Source: Nephrocerus scutellatus (taxonomy: Eukaryota; Arthropoda; Insecta; Diptera; Pipunculidae). Taken from it: a stretch of DNA of 64,000 bases. Shown in pieces: positions 9,060 to 21,000 of the stretch (position 1 is its first letter; each line of letters begins with the position of its first letter). A program made the translations under genes and the position numbers. The notes under the pieces are model-generated. The model did not search any database. It was not told where the DNA came from and saw only the letters and a list, made by a program, of their open reading frames with translations. The stretch covers positions 59,388,832 through 59,452,831 of the forward strand of contig OX352761.1 in assembly GCA_947095585.1 (NCBI GenBank), read 5' to 3'.

Positions 9060-10812
9060 CTAATGAATTTTTAACAAACTTAATATATATTTTTTAAATA
9101 TATCTCTATTCATAACGAAAATGTCTAAATGATTACAATATTTATTGAATACAGAGCAAGCATGAGCAATTGGACCATTAAGTCCATAATTGGTTCTATG
9201 ATTTCTTAAATGCAAAAGGTTATTAACTCTAAACTGCCTATTTGGGGCATGAAAAGGAATTAAACTCAAAAGCTCAGGACAGTCCACCGTGTTCATTATT
9301 AATCCCTAATGAACATAATGTAATAATAATTTCTTCTCGATTTAAGAGGTATTAGACGATAAGAAGTAATCTCGAGTTATATGGAGGCAGCTCACCCGGC
9401 CAATTCAATTTACGAATGGAAAAACGACTAAAATTTTTTTGAACCCTTTCAATTCTGTTGATACTATTTGCGTAATAAGGGCACCAGACTATACAGCAGT
9501 ATTCCAAGACCGAGCGTACAAGAGAGACATATAATGACTTCAGTGTATATGGGTCAACAAAATCTCTAGAGTTCCGCTTTACAAAACCTAACATTCTATT
9601 TGCTCTAGCAATAACAAAGTCATAGTGAAGATGAAATGTTAACTTTGAGTCAAAATAACACCAAGATTACAATTTTGAAAAACTCTTTTCAACTTTACTT
9701 TTTCAATGTTATAATTTGACAAAAGGGGATGCGCTTTTCTTGAGAATGAAAGAACACTGCATTTATTAATATTAAAATATAGCTTGTTAATATTACACCA
9801 TCTTGTAATATTATCAATGTCCTCCTGAAGTAGTAAACAATCAGTTTCGCGTTTGATTGAAAAGAACAGTATAACATCATCCGCATACAGCAAGCATTTT
9901 GCATTTTCAACATAAAGTGGCAAATCATTTATAAACAGAAGAGGCCCCAAATGACTACCCTGCGGAACGCCAGAGGAATTAAATATAAGGTCGGAAGTTA
10001 CCTCACCTATTTTTACTCTGGTTTCTGCCCAATAAGTAGCTAGAAAGCCATTTTAGTATTGAAGAATGGAATCCTAATTTTTCTAATTTAGCAATCAAAA
10101 TGCTATGCTGCACCCGGTCGAAAGCCTTAGCAAAGTCTGTATAAACCACATCCACTTGACGACCATACTCTATCTCATTTACACAATAATCTGTGAAAAA
10201 TGAAAGATTTGTCGCAGTAGAACGGCCTGTTAAAAAGCCATGCTGAAATGATGAAATTCTATTCCTTAAAGTCGACACAATCTTTTTCTTCACAATTGCC
10301 TCGAAAATTTTTGGTATTAAAGGTAGCTTTGAAATTGGCCTATAATTTTCAATAAGTAGGCGAGATCCAGATTTATGAATTGGTGAAATATTAGAAAATT
10401 TCCATTCTTCCAGGAATTCTCCTTGCTCCAGAGATTTGTTGAAAATATGTAGCAATGGTTCAGTAATGCTTCACACACAATTTTTTAAAAAGACTGGAGG
10501 AATATCATCCGGTCCACCATTCTTATTGATGTCAATATTCGCAAGTTCAATTTCAACTTCTTCTTCCGTAAGAGATAATTGACCCAAATCTGTTAGTTCG
10601 CCACCAATTATTTTAGCATTATCCCTATTCAGAGTTTCTCTTGCAAAATTTGATTTAAAATAATTTGCAAACATGTTACAAATGGTCTTTAAATCATTGG
10701 ATGTCTCCCTATAATACGAAAGATTAGAGGGTAAACCAAAAGTTTTCTTTTTTTTATTCAAGAAATTCCAGAAAACTTTTGGATTACTCTTAATCTCAGA
10801 CTCAACAGACAT
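9060..10812 (-). pseudogene. LINE-K reverse transcriptase, multiply frameshifted
   Basis: RT blocks appear in order but in at least five frames: KVFWNFLNKKK and NKNGGPDDIPPVFLKN (10471-10812); EWKFSNISPIHKSGS, NYRPISKLPLIPKIFEAIV, FQHGFLTGRSTATNL, DVVYTDFAKAFDRVQH (10003-10455); GPLLFINDLPLY and CLLYADDVILFF, the catalytic YADD (9639-9950); RNSRDFVDPYTLKSLYVSLVR (9352-9594); and a C-terminal RNHRTNYGLNGPIA block (9060-9296). Catalytic residues are kept but the ORF is not. Confidence 0.8.
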
Positions 10813-10968
10813 TAAATATTGACTAAAGGTGTATTTCTTAAGAAATTCATACTCTTTTCTTAATCGTTTAAATTCCTTTCGTAAACATGAATTGTTCTTG
10901 CTTTTTTTTTTGCCATTTTAGATGTTAAGTTTTTCAATCTCTTTAAACTATTATTAAACCAAATAAGG

Positions 10969-11683
10969 TTATTCCCCTTTATAACCTTTTTTGCTTGGAA
11001 CAAAAATATGAAAAATTAATTCTATTTTATTCATGAATACTTCATAACTTTCACTTAAACTTAAGTTCCTGAATAGATGACTCCAGTCAAAAGTATTCAG
11101 ATAATTTTTGATATTATTAAAATTAACTGCATTAAAATCATACTTGTAACTAATCAAGGAATTTAAGCCCAAGTCAATATTAGAAAAGATATTTAGGTTA
11201 AAATCTATACATAAAAACTTGTGATGAACACTATCCTTTAATAGCTGAACATTTGCAGACGAAATCTGAGCTTCAAGTTCTCTATGGATAAAAATAAGGT
11301 CTAAAATGCGATTAATTTCATTTTTTACATCATTGATCTGTATAAAATTTAAAGCAAACATTGAATCAATTGTTTTATGTTCCATATCCTTTGATAAATT
11401 TACTGGTATAAGACATTTTTCTTCGTCGGAATAAGCCCAACTAAGATTACCTAAGTTAAAATCGCCTAGTACAACTGCAAAGCAATTATCGTTGAGTGAG
11501 TCCATTATATAGCTAATATTGTCTACATGCGCTGAATAAATTTCAATACTGCTATTAGGTGGAATATAGCTAACAAAAAAATACAAAATTACTGGGCAAT
11601 ATTTTAAGATAACTTTTATACAAATTTGCTCAATTTCTACATCAGAATGAAAAGGCAGCACGAATTCTTCACTGCATAGATCC
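10969..11683 (-). pseudogene. LINE-K endonuclease, C-terminal two thirds
   Basis: AP-like endonuclease of LINE-K after the BEL1 interruption. The frame enters at the target duplication (11679-11683) and shows FVSYIPPNSSIEIY, CFAVVLGDFNLGNLSWAYS (catalytic Asp/Asn), a DLIFIHRE block and a VHHKFLCIDFNL block near the position of the catalytic SDH, which appears altered. The linker to RT (NNLIWFNNSLKRLKNLTSK) is broken by a frameshift in a T-tract near 10907-10916. Confidence 0.78.
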
Positions 11684-12388
11684 TGTTTGTATGTAGTTGT
11701 TGTTGGGTCTACTAGTATTGACCAAGGTTATTTTACCTTGACAATAGCTGATGAGAATGGTACATAAACCAGTATCACCAATTAGACTAGCAACGTTTGT
11801 TTGTGTTACCCAGTGAATGCGAAAAATGAGCGAAACAATGAACGGCGATTTAAAGAAAACTTTAACGAACTTGTTAATTGAATGACCATTTATTTCATTT
11901 ATTCATAGCTAGCATATCCCAGACAACTCGAACGGATGTTTCCCATGAAAAAGTGCTAGACTAAGATTTGTAACAAAATAGTATATGAATGCACGCGTCA
12001 GAGGTGTGCAACGAACGTGGGAATAAATTACAAAAAGTGTGATAAGAAATTATTCTACTGAATAAGTCAGCACATTGCACTGATCGTGGGAACAAGAATA
12101 TTGCAAAATAAGACGTCAGCACATTGCGCTGGTCGTGTGAATAAATTTAAAGACAATTTGGTAACTAAATATACTGTTACATGTGTATGTGTCTATTTTG
12201 AATTTTATACATTTATTTGATAAGGAAATATGTGCAATATGTGCATTTAAGTTTTATTAATCTAAGTAAGGAAATATGTTCAATGTGTGCATTTAAGTTT
12301 TATTAATCTAAGTAAGGAAATATGTGCAATGTGTGCATTTAAGTTTTATTAATCTAAGTAAGAAAATATACTACTCTAAGTATCAACA
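11684..12388 (-). repeat. BEL1 3' LTR
   Basis: In element orientation it starts TGTTGATACTTAG at 12388 and ends ..ACATACAAACA at 11684, next to the GATCC target duplication. Bases 11873-12388 match the LTR at 21719-22233. Relative to that copy it has a third 46-base unit and lacks about 44 bases near 11915. The 188 bases at 11684-11871 have no counterpart at the inner end of the 5' LTR, which must have been deleted there. The adjoining purine-rich GCGCGGAGAA (12389-12400) is a plausible polypurine tract. Confidence 0.82.
12221..12358 (-). repeat. 46-bp tandem repeat, three units, in BEL1 3' LTR
   Basis: Three exact-length 46-base units (12221-12266, 12267-12312, 12313-12358) containing GGAAATATGTGCAATGTG. 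The 5' LTR has two units (22112-22157 and 22158-22203). The copy number differs between LTRs of one element, so it changed after insertion or during reverse transcription. Confidence 0.88.
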
Positions 12389-12409
12389 TTCTCCGCGCCT
12401 TGAACTATT

Positions 12410-13034
12410 GTTTAAATATGAACGGTAAAGTTGTCTCCATCTCTTGAGATAGTCCTAGGAGCTGGCAGTGGTGTGTTGGTCGATGCTTGTTTTTGACGAC
12501 GTTGTATGTTAGTCCAGATTTTGTAGCTCAAGATGATCAGGCAGCAGAAGAAAGCGATGTATCCAATCGCAAATTGATGGACATCATGGGCCTGTGTTTG
12601 GTGCAGCGATTCATAAGTTGTTGTTGTGTGATGAACTCTTAGTTCTTTTCATCTGACTGTCCTGAATACTCTATCGTGTGGTGAACTAAGTATTCTGGAT
12701 TGCGGATGTTCATGAAGTTGGACAGATTCCCCACCGGCGTGAACCATTTCCTTACTGAGCTGGAATAGACGTTGTGCCCATGGATGGCAACTAAATCGTG
12801 TTTAACGGTGCAGTCCGCCGGAATGGTTAAAATGCCAGACCGTTGCAGAATTACTTGAGACACGTTCCTTTGGCAAACGACGTTTAACAGAATTTCGTTC
12901 CGTAGGGAAAATGTCCACTGATTTGAATTTCGGATCTGGACCCAGTACTGGTTGTTTTGCGAAATTGATAAACTTACATGATGAGTTGTCGAGAGTAGAA
13001 TTGAATTGGAGTATTTTTACTTCGGTCCCCATGA
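12410..13034 (-). pseudogene. env-like third ORF remnant of BEL1
   Basis: Downstream of integrase and before the polypurine tract are remains of an envelope-like glycoprotein ORF, as known in roo-type BEL elements. Visible: a segment with GILTIPADCTVKHDLVAIHG (within 12780-12863), of the kind seen near the C-terminus of insect retroelement Env proteins; then, in a shifted frame, a hydrophobic stretch of about 20 residues (about 12515-12570; FFCCLIILSY core) followed by a basic tail (KIW, QRRQKQ), consistent with a membrane anchor and cytoplasmic tail, ending at a stop near 12413. The ectodomain is largely missing and at least one frameshift separates the parts, so no functional protein is possible. 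An uncharacterised BEL-specific tail protein is the alternative. Confidence 0.6.
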
Positions 13035-13609
13035 CTATTGGTAATAGGGACGAGAAAGGTAAGATAGGTGGTAACGTAACGAGAGGATTGTTTCGAATTT
13101 TCTTCTTCGGAGGTGCTTCTGTTCAGGATGTTTACCGATGTACGGGGAGCTTGAATTTGGCTCTTCACATGATGTTAGCTTTGGAAGAACTGGTGGTGTT
13201 TCTAAGTCGGCTTGAGATCCCAAATCTTGAATTTCAATAGGTAGAGGTGACAACCTGTGAATTGGCCTTCGGAAGATGCTGTTTGCTGTTTGTATTTCTG
13301 CAACGCGCACTACTCCGTCCTCTCCGGGAAAAGTCTGAAGTACTCTCCCCAGTGGCCATTTCATGACTGGACAGTTGTCTTCTTTAATAATGACCAAAGT
13401 TCCTGGAAGTATATTATTGCATTTGTGTTTCTAGATCTTCATAGGTCAATGATGCAGGTTCCATACTGCGTTGTAGAAAATGTTTTGCCGATTTTACCGC
13501 TGCTTCCCAAAGGCCTCCGAAATGGGGTGCCCTAGGAGGAATGAAATGAAATTCAATCCCTCTTGCTCTGAATGCGTGGTGTATCTTCGTTCTTGCTTTG
13601 TCAGTGTGA
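13035..13609 (-). pseudogene. BEL1 integrase, C-terminal part
   Basis: Continuation of the BEL integrase after the nested J2 LINE. At 13609-13500 the frame reads TDKARTKIHHAFRARGIEFH then PPRAPHFGGLWEAAVKSAK, where the Glu of GGLWEAAVKS is the third residue of the DDE triad. Next come LTYEDLETQMQ and, after a frameshift near 13410, the BEL-specific end VIIKEDNCPVMKWPLGRVLQ and VRVAEIQTANSIFRRPIHRL. The frame runs on to 13035 with no recognised domain. Confidence 0.85.
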
Positions 13610-15332
13610 ATAATTTCGCTCTATGCACGCGAGTCTTAAACGACTGCAGATCATAAAAATGCGGAAACACAGAATCAGGCAAATCATTCCATATAACAAT
13701 CGTGCGGCTAAAGAAGGAATCTCTGAATTGGTTAGTACGTCCGAAGATAGGCTTAATAGTAGACCCGTGAGCTCGAGTTGAGGAACGGGTATTACGGATG
13801 GGTTGGAGAATAGGCGGGATGCATCTGGATATTTCTTTTGAACACCGCTTGTGGAAAAAGCGACAAAACAGTGACAGGCAGGACACATTCCTACGATGTT
13901 CAAGCGATTCGATTGTTTTCGCGATATGAACGTTACCAATAAGTTTTAACGCGCGCTTCTGAACTCTGTCTAGTAGATGCAATGTAGTCTTGGGGGCACC
14001 TGCCCAGACAATACAATTGTATTCGAGTTTAGGGCGAATATACGCCTTGTAAATAGTAGCCAGATCTGAAGGAGTGAAGTACATCTTGCACCGTTTTAGG
14101 AAACCTAAACATCTCGTAGCATTTTTGGCGATGACAAATATGTGGTCGTTCCAACGAAGCTTGTTGTTGACGCACATACCGAGAATTGAGAGCTTTTCAG
14201 TTTTTTTGATGCAAGAACCATTCATGGATAAAGGTTGGGGGTTTAAATTACGCTTAGACGACAGAAGACAGCATTGGGTTTTAGAAGCGTTAAATTCAAA
14301 TCTATTATGTAGTCCCAACCTTGTTATGCTGTCAAGGTCAGAATTTAACGTGCTTAACATACGTTGTTGTTCAAGTTCCACTTGTAACGAAGAGGGTCGT
14401 GCAGAAAGCGTGAAATCATATGAAAAGCTAAGAGTACTGTCATCAGCGAAAGAATGGGTTGGATTAGAGGTGGTGGATAGGAGATCATTAATGAAAATTA
14501 GAAAGAGTGTCGGAGATAAAACAGAGCATTGAGGAACACCGGCGTTTATGCGATGAACATTGGATTTGAATCCGTCCAATACGACCTGGATTGAACGGTC
14601 AGAAAGGTAGTTACTAGTCCAATTGAGCAGGGTGTTATTTATTCCATAAGCATTCATTTCGACAAAAGAGCTTGATGTCAGACTCTGTCAAATGCCTTGG
14701 AAATATCGAGTGCAACAACTTTACTTTCACCAAATTTGTGACTGGTTCCACTTTTCAGTGAGATAAGCCATCAGGTCACCTGTAGAACGTTGACTACGAA
14801 AACCATACTGCTGGTCACTAAGGATTTCACGTGATTCAAGGTATTGCATAAGCTTACGATTGATCAGGGTTTCCATGACCTTGGAGAGTATAGATGTTAG
14901 TGCAATGGGTCGGTACGAGGAAAGGGATGACGTTTCGCCTTTTTTAGGAACAGGCTGGATAAAGGCTGTTTTCCAATTCCTTGGGACGACTCCAGAAGAA
15001 TAAGAGAAATGGAAAAGTCTGCGAAGTGGTAATGCCAACGTTGAAGAACAACTCTTCAAAACTATAGGGGGAATGCCATCAGGCCCAGCAGATTTATGAA
15101 TGTTGAGATCATTTAATACTCTTGCCACTTGACGAGTACGGAAGTAAATCTGTCCCATAGAGGATTCAACTCTTACAAGTACAGGCGGCGACAACGTGCT
15201 ATCTGGCAGCGTAGAGCTAGCTGCGAAATGTGAAGCAAGCAGATTGGCCTTGTCTTTTGAGCTGGCAGTTGGAATGTCATTGTGAATGAGCGTTGGAATT
15301 GAAGACGAGGCAGTATTTTTAATTCGTTTCAA
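13610..15332 (-). pseudogene. J2 ORF2 reverse transcriptase, frameshifted
   Basis: First part (15332-14727): KSAGPDGIPPIVLK, NWKTAFIQPVPKKGETSS, SYRPIALTSILSKVMETLI and QQYGFRSQRSTGDLMAYLTE, then loss of frame. A short stretch with ALDISKAFDRV then a stop follows near 14700. Second part (14657 down): INAGVPQCSVLSPTLFLIFI (Cys replaces the usual Gly of PQGS), HSFADDSTLSFS (catalytic Asp pair) and the thumb. The C-terminus has FRDSFFSRTIVIWNDLPDSV. Dead by frameshift and stop. Confidence 0.83.
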
Positions 15333-15389
15333 TAATGACCAAAAATGTTTACTTCCTTTGGGACATTGAAGTATTTTTTGTCTCAGTTT

Positions 15390-16466
15390 TTAGTCATAGT
15401 CGAATTTGGTGCGTTTAAGGAAGGCATTGCAATCATTTCTGACTCGTCTAAATTTGGTTCGGTTTTCCACAGTGGGTTTTTTTTTATATAACCGAAAGCA
15501 TACCTCACGGTTCCTAGTAGCCTCTTTGCAGCTTAAATCATACCAAGCATTTTCCTTCGGTTTGATACACTTTGTCCTGGAAGGGATAAATTGTCTCATA
15601 CCCTCGAGGATTATGTTAGTGATCGTATCAGAAGTGGCATCCACACCACTATTGGCGTTAAGTGGCCAGTTATAGCTTTTAAAGAAATTATTGAGGCCAT
15701 CCCAGTTGGCTTTCTCGTGTAGCCATACTTTTCTTTTAGGAGTTTTCTCTTTAACTGTGTGGTTTGACAACGAGAAATTAGCTGATACTACACAATGGTC
15801 TGAAGAGCCTAGAGGCGATAATACACTGACGGTGTATTTGTTAGGAAGAGAAGTAAGAAACAAGTCAAGGGTATTAGCGTTATGACTTACAATGTCTGGA
15901 ATTCGAGTGGGCTCATTCACAAGCTGAGTGAGATGGTTAAAATCAGCAAATAACTCAACATCCTTTCCTTGCTGTGTTGTTAAGCCTGAATGGCGCAGCC
16001 AACTAGAATTGTGTATGCTGAAATCTCCCGCAATTACGATTTCAGAGAATTCATCAAGTGATAAAATTCTAGTGATAGAGTCGGACAGTGAATCTAGCTC
16101 ACTACAAGTTGAGACACTGTCTAAATTAGGGCTTCTGTATATGAAGCAGTAGTAAATGCTATGCTTACGCACTTTGACTTTAAGCCAAATGAAGTTGAAT
16201 TCCGCGTTGGAACAATGATTGAAATGTGCTTGGGACTGGTAAGCAATATCACTTCGGATATATATTGCGAGACCGCGGTGGGAAAAAAATACTGGCACTA
16301 AGTTGTAACCAGGCCAACTAAAATCCGAGACGTCGGAATCAGCATTTACCTGAGTTTCTGTTAGTGCCAGAATAGCAGGTTTGTGGTCTGCTAAATGGAC
16401 GCACGTGGCCGAGAGATTCGATCTAAGCCCACGAATGTTACACAAATCGACCCTGAATTCGCACAT
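15390..16466 (-). pseudogene. J2 ORF2 endonuclease domain
   Basis: Open from the probable LINE start codon at 16466 (MCEFRVDLCNIRGLRSNL). The open frame itself extends upstream to 16553 through BEL1 sequence, which is not LINE. AP-like endonuclease blocks: LCNIRGLRSNL (Asn), ALTETQ (Glu), HRGLAIYIRSDI, YYCFIYRSPNLDS, EIVIAGDFSIHNSSWLR (GDF, with Asn replaced by Ser) and PLGSSDHCVVSANF (SDH). It ends at 15390 within the linker to RT. The Asn-to-Ser change in GDFN could weaken activity. Confidence 0.82.
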
Positions 16467-16517
16467 TAGACGAATAAGACACACACCGATACAATAGAGA
16501 CAAACCGTGGTGAGATT

Positions 16518-17556
16518 GATTTTTGGCACCGACAAAGTTGGTTGCGTTGTCACAATACAAGTGACGGCAATTACCTCGCCTTCCGATGAATCTTTTTATA
16601 GCCGCTATGAACCCCATGGTCGAGAGGTCCGTGACAAGTTCTAGATGAACTGCCTTCGATGCGAAGCAGCAGAATACTGCGATGTATGTTTTTTGAGGAT
16701 GCTTTCCCCTCACCTTAAAATGAGTCCTGAATGGACCGCAAAAATCGACCCCCACATTAACGGATGGACGCGCTGGCTGGACTCTATGCGCAGGAAGATT
16801 TCCCATTATTTGCGTGAGCAATTTTGGTTTTACCCTTGCACACCTGACGCAATTCTGTACGATTGATCGCGCTAGTGTTTTGCCTTTGATGGGCCAGAAT
16901 TTCTGTCTAGTGATAGATAGCAGAGCTTGTGGACCACAATGTAGATTCTCGCTGTGAAGTGACGTCATGAGTAACTTCGTGAATGGGTGTGAATAAGGAA
17001 GTAGTAGCGGATGTTTTGTTTCGTAAGGTAGTGATGAGGCTTCTAGACGACCTCCTACTCGGATTGCGCCTCTATCATCAATGAAAGGAGATAAGCTTAC
17101 GATTGGGCTGTCCTTTGGGGTCTCTGCGAGTTGTTGTAGATATCTTAAGTCCTTCTTGAACTCCTCACCCTGCATAATCTTTATAACGCATATTAATAAC
17201 TTATGCATTTCCATCGGCTTCAAGGTACCCGTATCTCCCTTGTTCTTTGTGGCCCTCGAGTAACTAATAAATCGGAGTACGTAAGCGTAAATGCGTTGAA
17301 GTCTCCGGAATTTGTTTTGATGATCAACATTGTGCATTATACTATAGGGCTCGGCTGTAGCTGCTAACACATGTTTTGTGATTCTTTTCTCGACGTCGCA
17401 TTCACCTTTAGTCGTGTATATAGGGGGCCATGCGGATTCCACTCCATGTAAGTATAGAGGCCCATAAAACCACAGGTTGCATGATGCCAACTTCTCTGCC
17501 GGGATTCCACGCGAAAGTATGCCGGCCGGGTTGTCTCTAGATCGTACGTGTCGCAA
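16518..17556 (-). pseudogene. BEL1 RNase H end and integrase N-terminal part
   Basis: The frame starts at RHVRSRDNPAGILSRGIPAEKL, the end of BEL RNase H and connector. It continues through VKIMQGEEFKKDLRYLQ, DRGAIRVGGRLEASSLPYET (BEL signature), HPLLLPYSHPFTKLLMTSLH, then the zinc-binding HHCC region (SENLHCGPQALL, CVRCAR), VNVGVDFCGPFRTHF (first Asp of DDE) and RRGNCRHLYCDNATNFVGAK (second Asp). It is cut by the J2 insertion and resumes at 13609. The RT that should precede it is deleted: gag at 17579 is only about 25 bases away. Confidence 0.88.
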
Positions 17557-17578
17557 AATTGAGCTGTGATCCGGAATC

Positions 17579-18073
17579 TTACAATGCTCTGCATTCTACA
17601 ACGCCGACTTGGCTGTCCTCAAGTTTGACTACTACCGTGCTAAGGAACACGTAACATCTTTTGGTTTGCGCCAATGCTGCTGCCGACACAATCGTATTGC
17701 CCTGCCCTGTGAGTTTATCTGGATGGGATTCCAGGGGGCGTTGTCCACTGGAGGTATGAGTTGGCAATGTTGGTGTTTTCTCAAAATGTAACAAGGGGTT
17801 GTGTTTTCTTGAACATTTCGTGCAGCCACGGACAGCACATGATGGTGCTATGTGGCCATGTCTTAGGCAATTCATGCAGAGGTTTTTCTTCTTGACGAAG
17901 TCCAAGCGGCTTGTCGGTGTCAATTGTGAGAACTTCTGACAATAAAACAATTTGTGGTTGTCACTGGAGCATAGCGGACAACGGGCTCTTTCTGCTGCAA
18001 TAGACATCAATGCACGTGCAACCGGTTCCTTTTGATGGTCTTCTATGATTCGAGCTTTGTTTCCCAATGCCAA
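17579..18073 (-). pseudogene. BEL1 gag C-terminus with zinc knuckles
   Basis: Nucleocapsid part of BEL gag: RCPLCSSDNHKLFYCQKF (CCHC-like), LDFVKKKNLCMNCLRHGHIA then PSCAVRGCTKCSRKHNPLLH (further CCHC/H knuckles), typical of BEL/Pao. It enters the protease region (CYVFLSTVVVKLED) and stops at 17579. The frame begins at the J1c 3' boundary (18073/18074), so J1c lies directly against gag. Gag N-terminal domains are not found on the far side. Confidence 0.85.
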
Positions 18074-21000
18074 TACGAAATAACGAACACGAAACTAAAA
18101 CGACGCGATTCCAAATACTTTTATCAATGAATCATGGTCAGGGAAAACTACAAAAAACCTTGACCAAGAAAATATTACAAAATAAACAACAAATATTATA
18201 AATAATACAAAAAATAGTAATTTTTTTATATAAAATAATCTTATCCTCTAATGAACACTACGGTCGTCCTTCAGGAAGTTGTTTACAGCTATTTTGAAGG
18301 CCTGTAAATTATAAGATTCGGGAAATACGGAGTCGACCAATTGATTCCACATCGAAGTCACTCTCGGATAAAAGGACGATTTGAAGTGTTCTACATGAGA
18401 ACGGTTTTAAGGCAAACCTATGTTGATTAGACCTCAAACGAGTGTTAACGTTGCTGACAAAAGGACCTGGGAATAGAGAATGGGTTTCTGAAGAACATCT
18501 ACCGTTGTAAAATTTGTAGAAAACAGATAAAGCTCCAACATTATGTCTATGCTCCAAAGAATCAAGAGATGAAGTAATTGTTACATCGTTTATCAAACGG
18601 ATAACTCTATTTTGAATTCCATCAAGATGAACCAAATGCGATCTTGGAGCCCCACCCCACACATTTGAATTAAATTCTAAAATTGGTCTAACATAAGATT
18701 TATATAATCTTAATACTTCAGAGGGGCTGAAGTAAAAATTACAACGTCTTATAAAGCCCAAGCATTGGCTCGCTCTTTTTGAGATTTCATAAATATGTTC
18801 CTTCCAGGAAAGTTCACTAGAAATTTTCAAACCTAACATCTTAAGTGAAACTGATCTCGCAATAGTGGCACCATTAATTACAAGTGCTACGTAATGTTGA
18901 ATTGCCTTTTGAGAAAAAAGACAAGCCTGGAATTTATTTGGGTTAAATTCCACCCTATTAGATCTGCCCCAATAAAGAATAACTTGAATGTTCGACAGAA
19001 TTGTCAAATTCATTAATTCGCGCGAACCAATCAAGCGAGAATTGCATTCTTTTTGACTAACAAACTCCATGGAAGCCGATAACGTCGTATCATCAGCAAA
19101 TGAGTGGATATCACATGTAGAAGACAACAAGTCATTGATATATATTAAGAATAATGTTGGCGATAAGGATGACCCTTGAGGAACGCCAGCATTGATCTCA
19201 TGCGAAGATGAGGAAAAACAATTCAATACCACTTTTATTTTGCGGTTCCATAAATAATCCTCAATCCATGTAATGAGAGAGGGGTGTAAGTTGAGCGCAC
19301 AAATCTTATTAATAAGACAAATATGCCAAACTCTATCAAAACCCTTAGAAATATCCAAGGACACAACGCTTGATTCGCCTAGATTTTCAATGCTTCCCTC
19401 CCAACAATGAGTCATGCACGTCATTAGTTCACCTGAAGATCGATTTTTTCGAAATCCATACTGAACATCGGATAAAAGAGCATTCGAATCCAGATAGCTC
19501 ATTAGTTTGAAATTAATAATAGATTCCATTACTTTTGATAAAACTGACAACAGAACAATAGGGCGGTAGTTAGTAGGTGCAGATTTATCACCTTTTTTCG
19601 GGACGGGTTGAATATTAGCTATTTTCCAAATTGACGGAAAAACACCTGTCTTCATTGAGAGATAAAACAATTTGCTAAGCGGTTTTGCCAAAGTATGATG
19701 ACATTTTTTCAATAATAATGGTGGTATACCGTCGGGTCCAGTTGCTTTATTGGTGTCAAGTTCTTTAAGAATTTTGGAAACAACCCGACGACGGAAATAA
19801 ATTGAAGACATACCAGGGCCTACATTCGGGAGAATTGGTGGACTTTGGTTAGAAAATGGAAGGGTTGACGCACTAGCAAAATGCGAAGCTAAGAGATTTG
19901 CTTTCTGAATATCAGTTTTATAAAGAATACCATTATGGAATAGAGTAGGAACAGAAGAAGTCTTTTCTGCAAAGTTTCTTTTAACCATTGCTGCAAATGA
20001 CCAAAAGCTTTTAATGTTTGAATCACAATCTAAAATTTTCCGCATACTATCTCGAATCTTTTGGTCATTTATTACTTTGGACCTACTAATAATAGCTCTA
20101 TTTCTGGCTATTCTAAACTTAACAAGGTTTTCTACGGATGGGCAATTAACGTAATCCAAATGGGCTGATTTTTTACTCGCGACTGCTGACCTGCAGTTAT
20201 CATTAAACCACTTATTCTTACGAATATTGCTTTTCTTAAAGAAGGAAGGAATGAAATTTTTCATTCCTAGCAGAATGGTTGACGTGATCAGTTGAGATGC
20301 TTCATCAGCATTGTGGCTGGAAAAGCAGGTTGACCAATCAAATAAGCTTAAAAATTGATTCAGGAGCTCCCAGTTAGCATTTTTGAAGTGCCAGAGTAGC
20401 CTTTTACTTGTTGACCCTACAAGGGTTGGGGTTATTGAAAATTTGGCTAATACCAGAGCGTGGTCGGAAAGACCTAATGGAGCAGATAAATGAATTGAAT
20501 ATTTATCTGGCATAGAAGTTAGAAATAAATCTAATAGGTGAGGTGATTGACCAGTTGTATCGGAATATCTAGTTGGCTTATCGACGAGTTGTGTTAGGAG
20601 ATTGGCATCTGAAAATAGTTCTGCGGATTCACCTGATCGATCTCTACCATTCGAATATGTCAACCAAGAATCATTATGGACATTAAAATCTCCCAAAACT
20701 ATTAATTCTGAAGTTGGTGAGGATTCGTAAATCTTGTCAATTGTTTCCGATAAATTATCAAATTCAATTATAGTGTCATCAGGTGACAAATTTGGACTAC
20801 GATAAAGGGAACAAATAAACATTGAATGGTTTGCAATTATAATTTCAATCCATATCGTATTGAACAAGGGATTACATTTCGGAACAGTAAAATTAGGAAT
20901 ACTAAAACATATATCATCTCTAATAAAGAGAACAACCCCTCGATGCGGAACTAAACAGTCGACACGAGAATACCCCGGACATTGAAAATCATTAGGGGTA

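Larger units (their letters stand above)
8965..11683 (-). mobile_element. LINE-K, 3' portion (CR1/Jockey-like)
   Basis: Minus-strand LINE covering most of the endonuclease, the whole RT region and the 3' UTR. Its 5' portion lies at 22234-23800, on the other side of BEL1. Reading off BEL1 and one copy of GATCC joins ..GGVLLAVTSD in the right part to LCSEEFVLPF in the left part in frame. The 3' tail carries short TAAAC/TAC repeats (about 8965-8995). RT is split into several frames, so the copy is dead. Confidence 0.82.
13610..16517 (-). mobile_element. J2 LINE nested in BEL1 integrase
   Basis: Jockey-clade LINE of about 2.9 kb inserted in the same orientation as BEL1. BEL1 integrase reads DNATNFVGAKNQ up to about 16517 and resumes with TDKARTKIHH at about 13609, which fixes the insert. 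It includes a short 5' leader, endonuclease and full RT. The 3' UTR seen in other J2 tails (for example 1-260) is absent. Boundaries are good to about 15 bases. Confidence 0.83.

Noticed and set aside
14074..14532. Plus-strand open frame of 152 codons
   Set aside because: It is a shadow of the J2 reverse transcriptase encoded on the minus strand, which has clear RT motifs.
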